A DNA stretch of 63,720 nucleotides from an uncultured Roseburia sp. (GTDB lineage: Bacteria; Bacillota; Clostridia; Lachnospirales; Lachnospiraceae). The position numbers were made by a program, and so were the translations under genes. Positions 1-7,697 of this stretch are shown piece after piece (within the stretch, counting starts at the first letter, position 1; the number at the start of each line of letters is the position of its first letter). The stretch lies in the NCBI GenBank assembly GCA_900550935.1, contig URUD01000012.1, forward strand, positions 1-63,720, in the 5' to 3' direction. A model generated the notes under the pieces. That model had not been told where the DNA came from. It saw nothing but the letters and a program-made list of their open reading frames with translations, and ran no database searches.

Positions 1-75
1 GTTGCTAAACAAGCCCCACCGGGGCTTAGCAACCCTCCGAAAAAGAGGGTAAAGCCGCCTGGCTCTCTGGTTTTC
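1..75. other. GC-rich structured segment, function unassigned
   Basis: Two consecutive hairpins are visible. The first has an 8-bp outer stem (GTTGCTAA with TTAGCAAC) and a 5-bp inner stem (GCCCC with GGGGC). The second is CCCTC-N7-GAGGG. A short GCC-GCCT-GGC stem follows. The block is much more GC-rich than its AT-rich surroundings, so it is probably a structured RNA, a terminator pair or the end of a mobile element. Riboswitch classes considered by eye (c-di-GMP-I, ZTP, cobalamin) do not fit over their full consensus. The left window edge cuts off the context. Confidence 0.3.
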
Positions 76-200
76 CCATGCGTCTATCTTATCATTTCAT
101 GGAACATCTTTCAATCAAATTTTGACCAGATTACCTTTTATTATATTTTCTGAAAACAATATCTACTTGACAAAAGCGGAAAGAAAGTTATCATTAAATA

Positions 201-240
201 AAAACCGGACAAAATAACTATTATGTCCGGTTTTTATGAA
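201..240 (+). repeat. Left copy of a perfect 40-bp inverted repeat (candidate recombination site)
   Basis: The reverse complement of these 40 bases is identical, without mismatch, to bases 8527-8566. Each copy has internal dyad symmetry: 12-bp arms (AAAAACCGGACA and its complement) around an asymmetric 12-bp centre. This is the layout expected of a tyrosine-recombinase core site with two binding arms and a crossover spacer. Because the copies are inverted, recombination would flip the 8.3 kb between them. The same symmetry could also form a terminator-like hairpin with a short U-run, which is the main alternative. Confidence 0.75.
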
Positions 241-260
241 TGTAAATTTTTCCAAGGACA

Positions 261-289
261 ATATTAGCAGATTAATTTACATTTTTCAA
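261..289 (-). promoter_or_regulatory. Sigma-A-type promoter pointing outward through the left inverted repeat
   Basis: On the minus strand there is a -35 TTGAAA (284-289), a 17-bp spacer and an extended -10 TGC-TAATAT (-10 at 261-266). The predicted start is near 254, about 14 bp inside the inverted repeat, and the promoter reads leftward out of the module. If the module inverted, this promoter would lie about 70 bp upstream of the ssb start codon and read into the transfer operon. No comparably good plus-strand promoter is seen before ssb in the present orientation. Confidence 0.55.
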
Positions 290-468
290 TATGTTTTTAC
301 AAAAAAGAAATAACATCTTGCTTATCTAAGGTAAATGATTATCATACATGGAGAAAATTGATTTTTTAAATTGCTTCTTTCATTTCATATAATTTTCTTC
401 ATTCTTGTATCAAATCATACGGATTAATATTCAACTGGTATATATAAATATCATGAAATAATTTAGAA

Positions 469-483
469 GTGAATCCGATTCAC
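469..483. repeat. Palindrome of the GTGAAYCSGRTTCAC family (intergenic copy 1)
   Basis: GTGAATC-C-GATTCAC is a perfect 7-1-7 palindrome. It is one of seven related copies between 469 and 8955, some intergenic and some inside genes. Surrounding bases 290-830 hold no credible gene, only scattered hairpins such as CCCTTCCCC pairing with GGGGAGGG near 757-780. Confidence 0.7.
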
Positions 484-831
484 CTGTAAATATTAGTAGG
501 AACATATCTTTATTGTCAACGATAAATCGCAGCTCACGTAGTGTGCGAGAATTTAAGGAGTTGACAATATCGGTATCCCCAATGCTTTCTCCCACAGGGA
601 GATGGACTTTGTGCATCTTCCTGATGCCATGCGGCGAGCTGATTAGTTTAGGGGGATTGGCGTCGCCCCGCACCCTTTTTAAAGGGGGCGAAAGAGACGA
701 TTTTGAAACTTGTAGATAATCTGTTTACCATTCCTAATCCCTCCCGAGCCCTCCCTTCCCCGACTCCAGGGGAGGGAACGATATCATGAAATTATCTCCT
801 AATCGTTAAATATATATTTTTCAAAAGTGTT

Positions 832-860
832 TGAGGTGAATCGGATTCACCTCATTTTTT
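832..860 (+). repeat. Palindrome copy 2, extended arms with a T-run (possible terminator)
   Basis: Here the family palindrome extends to arms of 11 bp (TGAGGTGAATC and its complement) around one central G, and is followed directly by six T. It could act as a rho-independent terminator, but the same core occurs inside coding sequences, so a protein-binding or repeat-element role is equally possible. Confidence 0.55.
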
Positions 861-950
861 ATTTGTGATTATAGTATGTTCGAGAATCTGATATCCTATG
901 ATTTCTTGTTGCTATATGAATATTGGGCAAAGATGTAGGTTATATAAATT

Positions 951-1010
951 TTACATATTTTTATCTACTGCCATATCATCAGCTCCTCTTGATTTAATTC
1001 TGTAAATTCT
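951..1010 (-). repeat. Inverted duplication, left arm (remnant gene start)
   Basis: The reverse complement of this segment aligns with 1171-1235 over about 50 bp with a few small gaps. On the minus strand it preserves a ribosome-binding site (GAGGAG) and an ATG reading MAVDKNM before a stop, so it looks like the truncated start of a small gene. The 160 bp between the arms contain an AT-rich stretch and a TGCCAGG-GAA-CCTGGCA hairpin near 1100-1116. Confidence 0.5.
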
Positions 1011-1170
1011 TTTCCTTCGTTGGCTTACTATCACCATATCCAATCTGCTGCAAAAATCAAGTACCATAAAAATTTTTGAAAAGATAAAAATTTTTTATTT
1101 GCCAGGGAACCTGGCATACTGGATTTTTTCATTTGATTGGATAAAGGGATAGACGCACACGCCGGAAACA

Positions 1171-1260
1171 AGAATATACAGAATTAAATCAATATGAAAG
1201 GAGCTGATGAAACCTGGCAGTAGATAAAAATATTTACATACGAGCACCGCCGTTTCAAGG
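1171..1260 (+). pseudogene. Inverted duplication, right arm (degenerate small gene)
   Basis: This copy keeps the reading frame AVDKNIYIRAPPFQGNQN followed by a stop, but the expected start region is altered: the ATG in the other copy is replaced by an ACCTGG context, leaving only MKPGSR from the nearest ATG. It is therefore probably a decayed small gene. No family was recognised. Confidence 0.4.
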
Positions 1261-1299
1261 CAACCAGAATTAAATTAGCAAGGAGAAAGGAATAAGGAT

Positions 1300-1434
1300 A
1301 TGAAAATGCCGAATGCAAGTGAAACTATCGAAAAGTTGGCGAGAGAAGCTCAAACAAGAAAAATCTTAGAGATGCTTGAACAGGTCAAAGACATAGAAGA
1401 AGCCAAAAAACGTATAAAAGAACTTTTAAAATAA
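1300..1434 (+). CDS. 44-aa helical small protein
   Basis: This short ORF begins ATG AAA ATG CCG after a purine-rich AGGAGAAAGGAATAAGG leader and encodes 44 residues. The sequence is highly charged and heptad-like (SETIEKLAREAQTRKILEM onward), suggesting one or two amphipathic helices or a coiled coil. It lies just ahead of the DUF5688 gene inside the module. No family was recognised. A small DNA-binding or antitoxin-like role is possible but not shown. Confidence 0.5.
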   Translation: MKMPNASETIEKLAREAQTRKILEMLEQVKDIEEAKKRIKELLK

Positions 1435-1551
1435 TGTAACTTATAAACAAAGGACTCCCAAATCTGACCTTGCAGGATTAGGAGTCCACCAACCAAAATT
1501 AGTATATCATATATTTTTTTTAATATCAAACAGTTTAAGGAGATTTTGAAG

Positions 1552-2433
1552 ATGAATTTTGAAGAATTTAAAAAAATAATTTTAGAGAATGTAAAGAAAA
1601 ATTTTTTCAATGCGGAAGTTGAGACATATCCGATACTGAAATGTAATGGGGTTAAACTTTCTGCTTTAGTCGTTCATATGGATGGTTCTAATATATCCCC
1701 TACGATATATTTAGAGTATTTTTATGAGGAATTAACGAATGGAACTTCACTGGATCATATCATCCAAGAGATAATATCTGTATTTGATGAAAATAAGAAA
1801 GATCCAATGTTGTTAAATGTTTCAGACTTTTTGGATTATGAAAAAGCAAAAACAAAAGTCACATACAAATTGATTAATTATGAAAGAAATATAGAATTGC
1901 TTGAGGACGTCCCACATATAAGATTTTTAGATTTAGCAATCGTATTTCAATATGTAGTTTCTATGGAACAGAAACAATCGGCTACAATCTTGATACATAA
2001 TAAGCATTTAAAAATCTGGGAAAAGACTACGGATGAGTTATTTCATATAGCCGGAAATAATACGAAAAGAATATTCGGTGTTAAATGTGCATCAATGCAG
2101 GAAGTTTTAGGCAACATAGTTGGATTGGAAGAAGAAATAGAAGATGTACCTGATATGTATATATTAACAAATGAAATTGGTATGTCCGGTGCTAGTACAA
2201 TGCTTTATACGGATGAACTAAAAAAGATTTCAGAAAGGTTAAAATGTAATCTGTATATTTTGCCAAGTAGCGTTCATGAAGTGATACTTATTCCAGCTGA
2301 CAAAACGATAAATCCAACGATATTAAAGCACATGGTCTATCAAGTTAATCGGACACAATTAATCACAGAAGAAATATTGTCCGATAGTGTATATTTCTTT
2401 TCATGTGAAAAAAATACAATTATGCTAAAGTAA
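1552..2433 (+). CDS. DUF5688 family protein
   Basis: The protein resembles the DUF5688 family of Lachnospiraceae, in which an N-terminal segment with a conserved APTIYLE-like motif (here SPTIYLEYFYEEL, near residues 53-65) precedes a longer uncharacterised domain. The protein is 293 aa and has no signal peptide or membrane segment, so it should be cytosolic. The ATG at 1552 is preferred over the TTG at 1546 because AAGGAG (1537-1542) is 9 bases from the ATG but only 3 from the TTG. The function is unknown. Such genes are common in mobile and accessory regions. Confidence 0.75.
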   Translation: MNFEEFKKIILENVKKNFFNAEVETYPILKCNGVKLSALVVHMDGSNISPTIYLEYFYEELTNGTSLDHIIQEIISVFDENKKDPMLLNVSDFLDYEKAKTKVTYKLINYERNIELLEDVPHIRFLDLAIVFQYVVSMEQKQSATILIHNKHLKIWEKTTDELFHIAGNNTKRIFGVKCASMQEVLGNIVGLEEEIEDVPDMYILTNEIGMSGASTMLYTDELKKISERLKCNLYILPSSVHEVILIPADKTINPTILKHMVYQVNRTQLITEEILSDSVYFFSCEKNTIMLK

Positions 2434-2481
2434 GATGTAAGCCAATGGGGGGAGAAGTCATTCTCCCTCTTTTGCATGATG

Positions 2482-2645
2482 CCCATTTGCCGTTGGAATG
2501 GCTCCGACTGGGCATCCCAACGACACGGGGGAAATTCCCCCATACCCCTAAGCTGCCGCGTCTCGGGAATACGCGTCGTATGCACACCGCTAAACGACAG
2601 AGCCGTTTTTCCCTCAACTTTGGCGAAGTCTTTTTTTATTTCAAA
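2482..2645. repeat. GC-rich direct repeat, unit A
   Basis: About 155 bp from CCCATTTGCC to the T-run near 2633 recur almost exactly 203 bp downstream (unit B), with only four or so substitutions. The unit contains CGTTGG pairing with CCAACG, the palindrome GGGGGAAATTCCCCC, and a terminal stem (GACAGAGCC, one mismatch) followed by five T. Open frames exist on both strands but differ between the units and have no ribosome-binding sites, so I treat it as noncoding structured DNA or RNA. Confidence 0.75.
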
Positions 2646-2684
2646 ATCCTGGCACATCTAAAAATGGATTCGGATTTTTGGAAT

Positions 2685-2848
2685 CCCATTTGCCGTTGGA
2701 ATGGCTCCGACCGGGCATCCCAACGACACGGGGGAAATTCCCCCGTACCCCTAAGCTGCCGCGTCTCGGGAATACGCGTCGTATGCACACCGCTAAACGG
2801 CAGAGCCGTTTTTCCCTCAACTTTGGCGAAATCTTTTTTAATTTGAAA
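2685..2848. repeat. GC-rich direct repeat, unit B
   Basis: Second copy of the repeat. Here the terminal stem is perfect (AAACGGC-AGA-GCCGTTTTT), exactly the form of an intrinsic terminator on the plus strand. Paired with the upstream stems, this suggests a small structured transcript present in two tandem copies, or a replication or transfer locus. It lies immediately before the oriT candidate. Confidence 0.75.
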
Positions 2849-2869
2849 AACCCGACACAGATATTATGA

Positions 2870-3105
2870 TGCTTTGCTCTGGAGAGATCGGGGAACCCAT
2901 CCCCCGTACCCCCGGCAAGGGTTTCGTCCCTTGAGCCGACCAGAACGCCTTTCTGGACTTACCACCAAAAAATCACGATTTTTTGATGGCAGGAATAGGG
3001 CGTTACACGCCGGCAAAACAGATTGCTGGCAAGCCAGCAACATCAAGGAAATTGGCAGTGTTACACAGGGTAGCAATCTTAAAATTATTGTGTAACACTT
3101 TTGCG
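2870..3105 (+). other. Candidate origin of transfer (oriT)
   Basis: A 235-bp noncoding stretch just upstream of the relaxase operon is packed with inverted repeats: AAGGG-N6-CCCTT, CCAGAA with TTCTGG, AAAAAATC-AC-GATTTTTT, TTGCTGGC-AA-GCCAGCAA (3023-3040), and GTGTTACAC (3058-3066) with GTGTAACAC (3090-3098). Further GTTACAC or GTGTAAC half-sites occur at 3002-3008 and 3145-3151. Position next to relaxase and ribbon-helix-helix genes, plus repeated half-sites, is typical for oriT. The nick site cannot be fixed from sequence alone. Confidence 0.6.
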
Positions 3106-3112
3106 TAAAATA

Positions 3113-3141
3113 TTGTAAATGGCTGATAAACAGGGTATTCT
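3113..3141 (+). promoter_or_regulatory. Predicted promoter of the relaxase operon
   Basis: TTGTAA (3113-3118), a 17-bp spacer and TATTCT (3136-3141) precede the ribbon-helix-helix gene. GTGTAAC half-sites lie on both sides (3090-3098 and 3145-3151), so autoregulation by the accessory protein is plausible. Confidence 0.4.
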
Positions 3142-3179
3142 CATGTGTAACAAAAAATAAAAAAGGAGTTATGGATCAC

Positions 3180-3578
3180 ATGAGAGAAGATAGAAAACGT
3201 ATCAATGTTACATTCGACATAGATACCTATGAGCAAATAAAGAAAATAGCCCATAAAGAAAATAGAGATATGAGTGATGTTGTAAGGGAATGGACAATAA
3301 AAGGATTAAATGGAACACTGACGGAGGATAACTTGGAAATAATTGTTCCGGCACTGCGTGATACGATAAAGAATATATTGGAACCAATGATGGAGCGACA
3401 GATATCACTTACCGCGAAAACATGTATACAATCTGGAACAGCAACTTACCTGGCGGCAGATGCTATATTGAAGTTTGTTCCAAAAGAACAGCGTGAAGAA
3501 GTACGGGAATCATATGACAGAGCAAGAAAACAGGCAGTAGCTTATTTGAAATCAAGAACCAACATGGATGAAACTTAA
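3180..3578 (+). CDS. Ribbon-helix-helix mobilisation accessory protein (MobC-like)
   Basis: The first 45 residues (KRINVTFDIDTYEQIKKIA, then a charged helix ending in a WTIKGL-type segment) match an Arc/MetJ-like ribbon-helix-helix DNA-binding domain. The rest is helical with no catalytic motif. Such proteins bind oriT and load the relaxase. The gene starts 20 bp before the relaxase gene's own start region and is surely co-transcribed with it. AAGGAG at 3163-3168 is 11 bases from ATG 3180 but only 2 from ATG 3171. I chose 3180, though 3171 remains possible. Confidence 0.75.
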   Translation: MREDRKRINVTFDIDTYEQIKKIAHKENRDMSDVVREWTIKGLNGTLTEDNLEIIVPALRDTIKNILEPMMERQISLTAKTCIQSGTATYLAADAILKFVPKEQREEVRESYDRARKQAVAYLKSRTNMDET

Positions 3579-3598
3579 AAGGGAAAGGAAAAATAAAT

Positions 3599-6403
3599 AT
3601 GCCATTTAGTCCGCTAGTATCAAAAATCAGAGTTCATAATCCAAATAAAAAAGGTGCATCAAGTGCAAATAGAAACTATGCAACTTATATCGCAACCAGG
3701 GAGGGGGTATCTCTGGAGAATGTAAAAAGCATAGATGATATTTTGCAAATTGAACCGATGAACGAAAGAAACTTGAACGAGCAGGTGATACATAATGAGG
3801 CTGGAAATAGAGAATATGTGGAGTATATGGCGAGAAGACCCAAAAGTCATGGATTGTTTGGGAATATAAATACAGACGATTTAAAGTCGGTATCTTCGGA
3901 CATTGCTTCTCTGACAAAACAGGGAAAAATAATATATAGAGGCATTATTTCTTTAGGTGAAAGAGATGGAGAAGAACTTGGTTTTCGAAACAAAGAAGCA
4001 TGGAATAGTTATCTGCAGAAAGTGATGCCGGAAATAGCACAGAAATTAGGTGTAAGCTACGATCATACCTGGGTGGCAGCATTTCACGCAGAAGAAAAAC
4101 ATCCACATGTGCATTATATGCTGTGGGATAATAAAGATAAAATCAGAAGTCCCTATATTCCAACGGCAACACAACAGGCAATACGAATTTATCTGGAAGA
4201 TGAAATGTTTGATGATAGCTATGAACATGCCATCAGGATGGTGCACAGTGAGGAGTTAGAGGAACAAAAAAGAATCCGCAGCAAGGAAAGAAAGCAGATA
4301 CTTTTGGAAGTGGAAAATAAAATTCAGGAGATGGGCTATGTTCCGGGAATAAATTATGAGCGTTTACCTAATCGTCCGAGCAACGAATATTTAGATCGTA
4401 TATCAGAAGAGATGAGACTGTTTATAGGAAATCTGAGCGGAAAAGGACGACTTGCGTATAAGTATTTACCACCAGAAGAAAAGCAGCAACTTAATAAAAT
4501 AATAGATATGTTATTAGAAAATAGGGAAATAAAAAATTCAGTAGAAAACTATTTAAACGGCGTGAAGGAAATGCACCGATTATACGGAGAAACCCATACG
4601 AAAATAGAAACAGAGGTAGAACGTGCAAGAAAAGATATTATAAAAAGAATGGCAAATAGGGTACTTAATCAAATAAAACCCATTGTGATGGAACTGAATC
4701 AGGAAGATCACTTAGAGAATACAAGGGATGAAATGATTCAGCAAGGAGAACAGAAAACTAATGTTACGGAAGATGAATATTATACGGAGATGGGCTATAT
4801 AGAAAATATGATGCAAGAAGAGGAGCTAATGCTTGCGGATATAGAAACCGAGTTCTCTTTACAGAATATGGGGAGGTGTGAACCGGGTTCACTTGAGACT
4901 CAGATGAACAGAAGTGAATCGGATTCACCTGAGAACCAGATGAACAGAAGTGAATCGGATTCACCTGAGAACCAAATGAACAGAAGTGAACCGGATTCAC
5001 CTGAGGAAACATATAAGATAGAGTGGAGCAAGACGTTTAAGAAAGCTATGAAATATATCTATGCAGAGAAACCAGAAATTGAAAAGGCAACGAAATTGTT
5101 GCGAGGAGAAGCAGACGGAGAAAAGAACGTGCTTGCAATACATGAATTGGCAAAATTAGCAGAGAGGGAGTTAATACATGCCTCAACGGATGAGAAAGTC
5201 GGATATTATAACAAATCTTTAGAGGGATTTCAGTATGTGCATGAGCATCTTGGATATGAAAAATCAAGAGAAGAATGGATGAAAAGATATGCTGCATACC
5301 GTATTGGAAAACTGTATGATTTTGGAAAGGGAGAAATAGAGGTTAATTATGAGAAGGCTGCGAAGTGGTACCAACGGGCTGGTAATAATAAGTATGCAGA
5401 GTATTCTTTGGCAAAGTTATATTTAAGCGAAAAGATTTATGTATCAGAAAATCAGAATTTGTCAGAAAATCAACAGGTTGCATACAACTTGTTAGTAGAT
5501 GCTGCGTCACAGACAAAGCCAAATCCTTTTGCTGCATATGATCTTGGAACGATGTATCAGAAAGGAATTTATGTCAGTATAAATGAAAAAGAATCATATG
5601 AATGGTATAAAAAAGCGTTAGATATTTTTCTTGATATGTCAGAAAATAGTACGGATGATTCGTTGTTTTACCGTCTTGGAGATATGTATTTAACAGGAAA
5701 AGGAACAGAGGTTGATCAGGAAAAAGGAGAAAAATATCTGGAAATTGCTGCAAGATTGGAAAATGACAATGCAAAAATGCGTTTGGCTGCAATTTATTTA
5801 AATAAAGAAGATGAGATATTAAAACAGACAGCTGTTAAACTGTTGGAAGAGGTAAGCGAAAAAGGAAATTCTCTTGCCCAGTATAAATTGGGGTGCATTT
5901 ATGCAGATTCAAAGAATGATAATATTTGCAATATGGATAAAGCAATAAAATACCTAGAAATGTCTGCACAGCAGGAAAATCCATATGCACAATATCGGTT
6001 GGGAGTAATCTATTCGGATCCGAACTTGCAGGGACGGCATGATATGAATAAAGCAATAGAGTACTTTAAAGCGGTTGCCAATCAGGGAAATCAATTTGCC
6101 CAATGCAGATTAGGCTGTATCTATTATTTTGGTAAAGGCGTAGAGCAAAATCGGGAACAGGGCGCATACTGGTTGCATAGAGCAGCCGAACAGGGAAACG
6201 AGTATGCTAAAAAAATTCTGGAGGCAGAATTGGAAATAGGGACCGGCTTTTCTTACTGCCTGGTAAAAAGTACGTTGTCAGCAATGGAAACGATGAATCG
6301 GCAGATTGGACAGCAAAATCAGCAATTAAGCAGAACACAATCGAAACAGGCTTTAAAGGAGCAACGTATGCACCATAAGGAAAAAGAGCAAAGTATATGG
6401 TAG
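3599..6403 (+). CDS. Relaxase (MobL/MobP-like) with C-terminal Sel1 repeats
   Basis: This 934-aa protein nicks and carries the transferred strand. The N-terminal domain has a candidate catalytic Tyr27 (NRNYATYIATREG) and a histidine-rich metal motif, H163 plus H168-P-H170-V-H172, as in HUH relaxases of MobP/MobL type. A charged helical linker follows. Near residues 426-469 are about four 12-aa tandem units (MNRSESDSPENQ type) that encode palindromic DNA. Residues about 530-880 contain many Sel1-like repeats (for example YEKAAKWYQRAGN and EQNREQGAYWLHRAAEQG), a protein-interaction scaffold unusual on a relaxase. The gene follows the accessory gene by 20 bp and ends before a strong terminator. 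Confidence 0.85.
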   Translation: MPFSPLVSKIRVHNPNKKGASSANRNYATYIATREGVSLENVKSIDDILQIEPMNERNLNEQVIHNEAGNREYVEYMARRPKSHGLFGNINTDDLKSVSSDIASLTKQGKIIYRGIISLGERDGEELGFRNKEAWNSYLQKVMPEIAQKLGVSYDHTWVAAFHAEEKHPHVHYMLWDNKDKIRSPYIPTATQQAIRIYLEDEMFDDSYEHAIRMVHSEELEEQKRIRSKERKQILLEVENKIQEMGYVPGINYERLPNRPSNEYLDRISEEMRLFIGNLSGKGRLAYKYLPPEEKQQLNKIIDMLLENREIKNSVENYLNGVKEMHRLYGETHTKIETEVERARKDIIKRMANRVLNQIKPIVMELNQEDHLENTRDEMIQQGEQKTNVTEDEYYTEMGYIENMMQEEELMLADIETEFSLQNMGRCEPGSLETQMNRSESDSPENQMNRSESDSPENQMNRSEPDSPEETYKIEWSKTFKKAMKYIYAEKPEIEKATKLLRGEADGEKNVLAIHELAKLAERELIHASTDEKVGYYNKSLEGFQYVHEHLGYEKSREEWMKRYAAYRIGKLYDFGKGEIEVNYEKAAKWYQRAGNNKYAEYSLAKLYLSEKIYVSENQNLSENQQVAYNLLVDAASQTKPNPFAAYDLGTMYQKGIYVSINEKESYEWYKKALDIFLDMSENSTDDSLFYRLGDMYLTGKGTEVDQEKGEKYLEIAARLENDNAKMRLAAIYLNKEDEILKQTAVKLLEEVSEKGNSLAQYKLGCIYADSKNDNICNMDKAIKYLEMSAQQENPYAQYRLGVIYSDPNLQGRHDMNKAIEYFKAVANQGNQFAQCRLGCIYYFGKGVEQNREQGAYWLHRAAEQGNEYAKKILEAELEIGTGFSYCLVKSTLSAMETMNRQIGQQNQQLSRTQSKQALKEQRMHHKEKEQSIW
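4878..5000 (+). repeat. Tandem 36-bp coding repeats, each carrying a GTGAAYCSGRTTCAC palindrome
   Basis: Palindromes lie at 4878-4892, 4914-4928, 4950-4964 and 4986-5000, a strict 36-bp period. They encode variants of S-E-S-D-S-P within the linker between the relaxase and Sel1 domains. The palindrome is preserved even where codons vary (AATC or AACC, GATT or GGTT), which suggests the DNA itself may be under selection, or that a palindromic element was amplified in frame. Confidence 0.8.
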
Positions 6404-6440
6404 GAAGCATTGCGTTTAGAAAAAAGTAGTAGTAGCGATA

Positions 6441-6478
6441 GGGGCTATGTTATTATTGAGATAACATAGCTCCTTTTT
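6441..6478. terminator. Bidirectional intrinsic terminator
   Basis: A 13-bp stem (GGGGCTATGTTAT with ATAACATAGCTCC, one G-T pair), a 7-nt loop and five T end the relaxase gene. The reverse strand also ends the converging ArdC-like gene. Confidence 0.85.
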
Positions 6479-6479
6479 G

Positions 6480-7697
6480 CTATATTTCTATACTAACTTG
6501 CTGTATTTGCTGCATATGTACTTCCTGCAGCTTTAACTCATTTCCGATAGAGTTGATCAGACTGCGTGCTTCTGCTGTCTGTGTGGGATCAGGATTTTTA
6601 TACATGCTGCAGATCTCTTTTAGACTGTTTTGTGTATTTGTAAGTTGATTTAGCTTTTTAATGGAATGTAAAACCTTTTCTGTGGGCTTTAGATGATTCT
6701 TGTGAAAACTATGCTTTAGCTGTTCATCATAGTTGGTTTTCTCTAAATGTTGGTCTTTGCTCAATTCAAGCGATTTTTCATAGTTATCCATAAGATAGGT
6801 GCTGATCTTATCAGCGGTGGCGCATGCCCGGAATAACTCGTTTGGATCATTTTTTAAGATGGATATCCAACTGGTAACATAATTTGCATGATCTGCCATA
6901 AGTTCGCTGTCATATTCAAGCGGTAAGCCTAAATCACTTCCCAGAAACAAAGAACTGATCTCTGCATTTAATTCTTCGATTGCATAATCGATGCTGCCAA
7001 ATTGATTTTGGATATTTCGATTCAGCCGGTCAGGGTGTCCGGTGGAATGAGCCATTTCATGCAATAGGACGGAAAGCCGGGATTCATTGCTTTTGAATGC
7101 TTCTTTGGGAGGCAGATGGATCGCATCCTCTGATGGAGAATAATAAGAAGAATTTATGTTCTCATGATAAATAGGACATTTACTGGAAGCGATAAATCTT
7201 GTCTCTGTTTCATAAATGGCATCCTTTGTGAGCTCCGGAAGAGAAAGGACCGGAAGACCGGATATCTGCGCTGCATTAAATACGCGAAAGTAGTTGACAC
7301 AGGGATTTTTTAATGGAACCTGTTGCGTAACAGGTTTTCCGGATGCTGGATCAATGATGGGATTTTTGTTCTCATCTAATAGTGGTTCCGTTTTGTAGAA
7401 GACCCATTTTTCCAATAAAATTCCCTTGGATCCGGGAAGAATTTTATAGTTATGATCAGAGGCTTGTTTGAAGGTCATCCAACGAGGATCCGAATAATCA
7501 TTAATAGCTGCAGCAAGCATAAGACGAAAACGGTTACCGCCGCGATAGTGGATATTTGAAACAGGATTATAGGGAGAACTGCCTAGTGGATTATTCCAGA
7601 TAGCTCTGGTTGTGGTGGTGCCCGTTTCCATTTGGTCAATAAGGAGTTTGACTAAATCCTTACGATTATCCATAACGATATTAAAAGCATTATTCAT
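6480..7697 (-). CDS. ArdC-like antirestriction protein (ssDNA-binding plus zincin metallopeptidase)
   Basis: The protein has an N-terminal ArdC/DUF1738-type domain (motifs such as TTTRAIWNNP and NIHYRGGNRFRL) and a C-terminal metallopeptidase-like domain with HEMAHSTGH, the HExxH zinc motif, followed by a downstream glutamate-rich helix (EELNAEISSLFLG). ArdC-type proteins protect incoming single-stranded DNA from restriction. The start is set at 7697 because AGAGG lies 7 bases upstream and the gene overlaps the preceding 54-aa gene by 8 bp (ATGAATAA). The longer upstream extension covers that other gene. It is the third gene of the recombinase cassette. Confidence 0.8.
   Translation of the reverse strand: MNNAFNIVMDNRKDLVKLLIDQMETGTTTTRAIWNNPLGSSPYNPVSNIHYRGGNRFRLMLAAAINDYSDPRWMTFKQASDHNYKILPGSKGILLEKWVFYKTEPLLDENKNPIIDPASGKPVTQQVPLKNPCVNYFRVFNAAQISGLPVLSLPELTKDAIYETETRFIASSKCPIYHENINSSYYSPSEDAIHLPPKEAFKSNESRLSVLLHEMAHSTGHPDRLNRNIQNQFGSIDYAIEELNAEISSLFLGSDLGLPLEYDSELMADHANYVTSWISILKNDPNELFRACATADKISTYLMDNYEKSLELSKDQHLEKTNYDEQLKHSFHKNHLKPTEKVLHSIKKLNQLTNTQNSLKEICSMYKNPDPTQTAEARSLINSIGNELKLQEVHMQQIQQVSIEI

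Noticed and set aside
1..100. Cyclic-di-GMP or ZTP riboswitch
   Set aside because: Short matches (AAAGCC, CCGCCTGG) exist, but the remaining conserved elements are absent and no gene follows on the same strand.
513..719. 68-aa open frame
   Set aside because: No ribosome-binding site, hairpins such as CTCCC-ACA-GGGAG inside, and composition unlike the neighbouring genes.
832..860. Palindrome copy treated simply as a terminator
   Set aside because: No gene ends upstream of it, and the same core recurs six more times, including inside coding regions.
2340..2869. Several 60-130 aa open frames on both strands within the GC-rich repeats
   Set aside because: They overlap each other on both strands, lack ribosome-binding sites, differ between the two repeat units and contain inverted repeats; they look like shadows of noncoding repeats.
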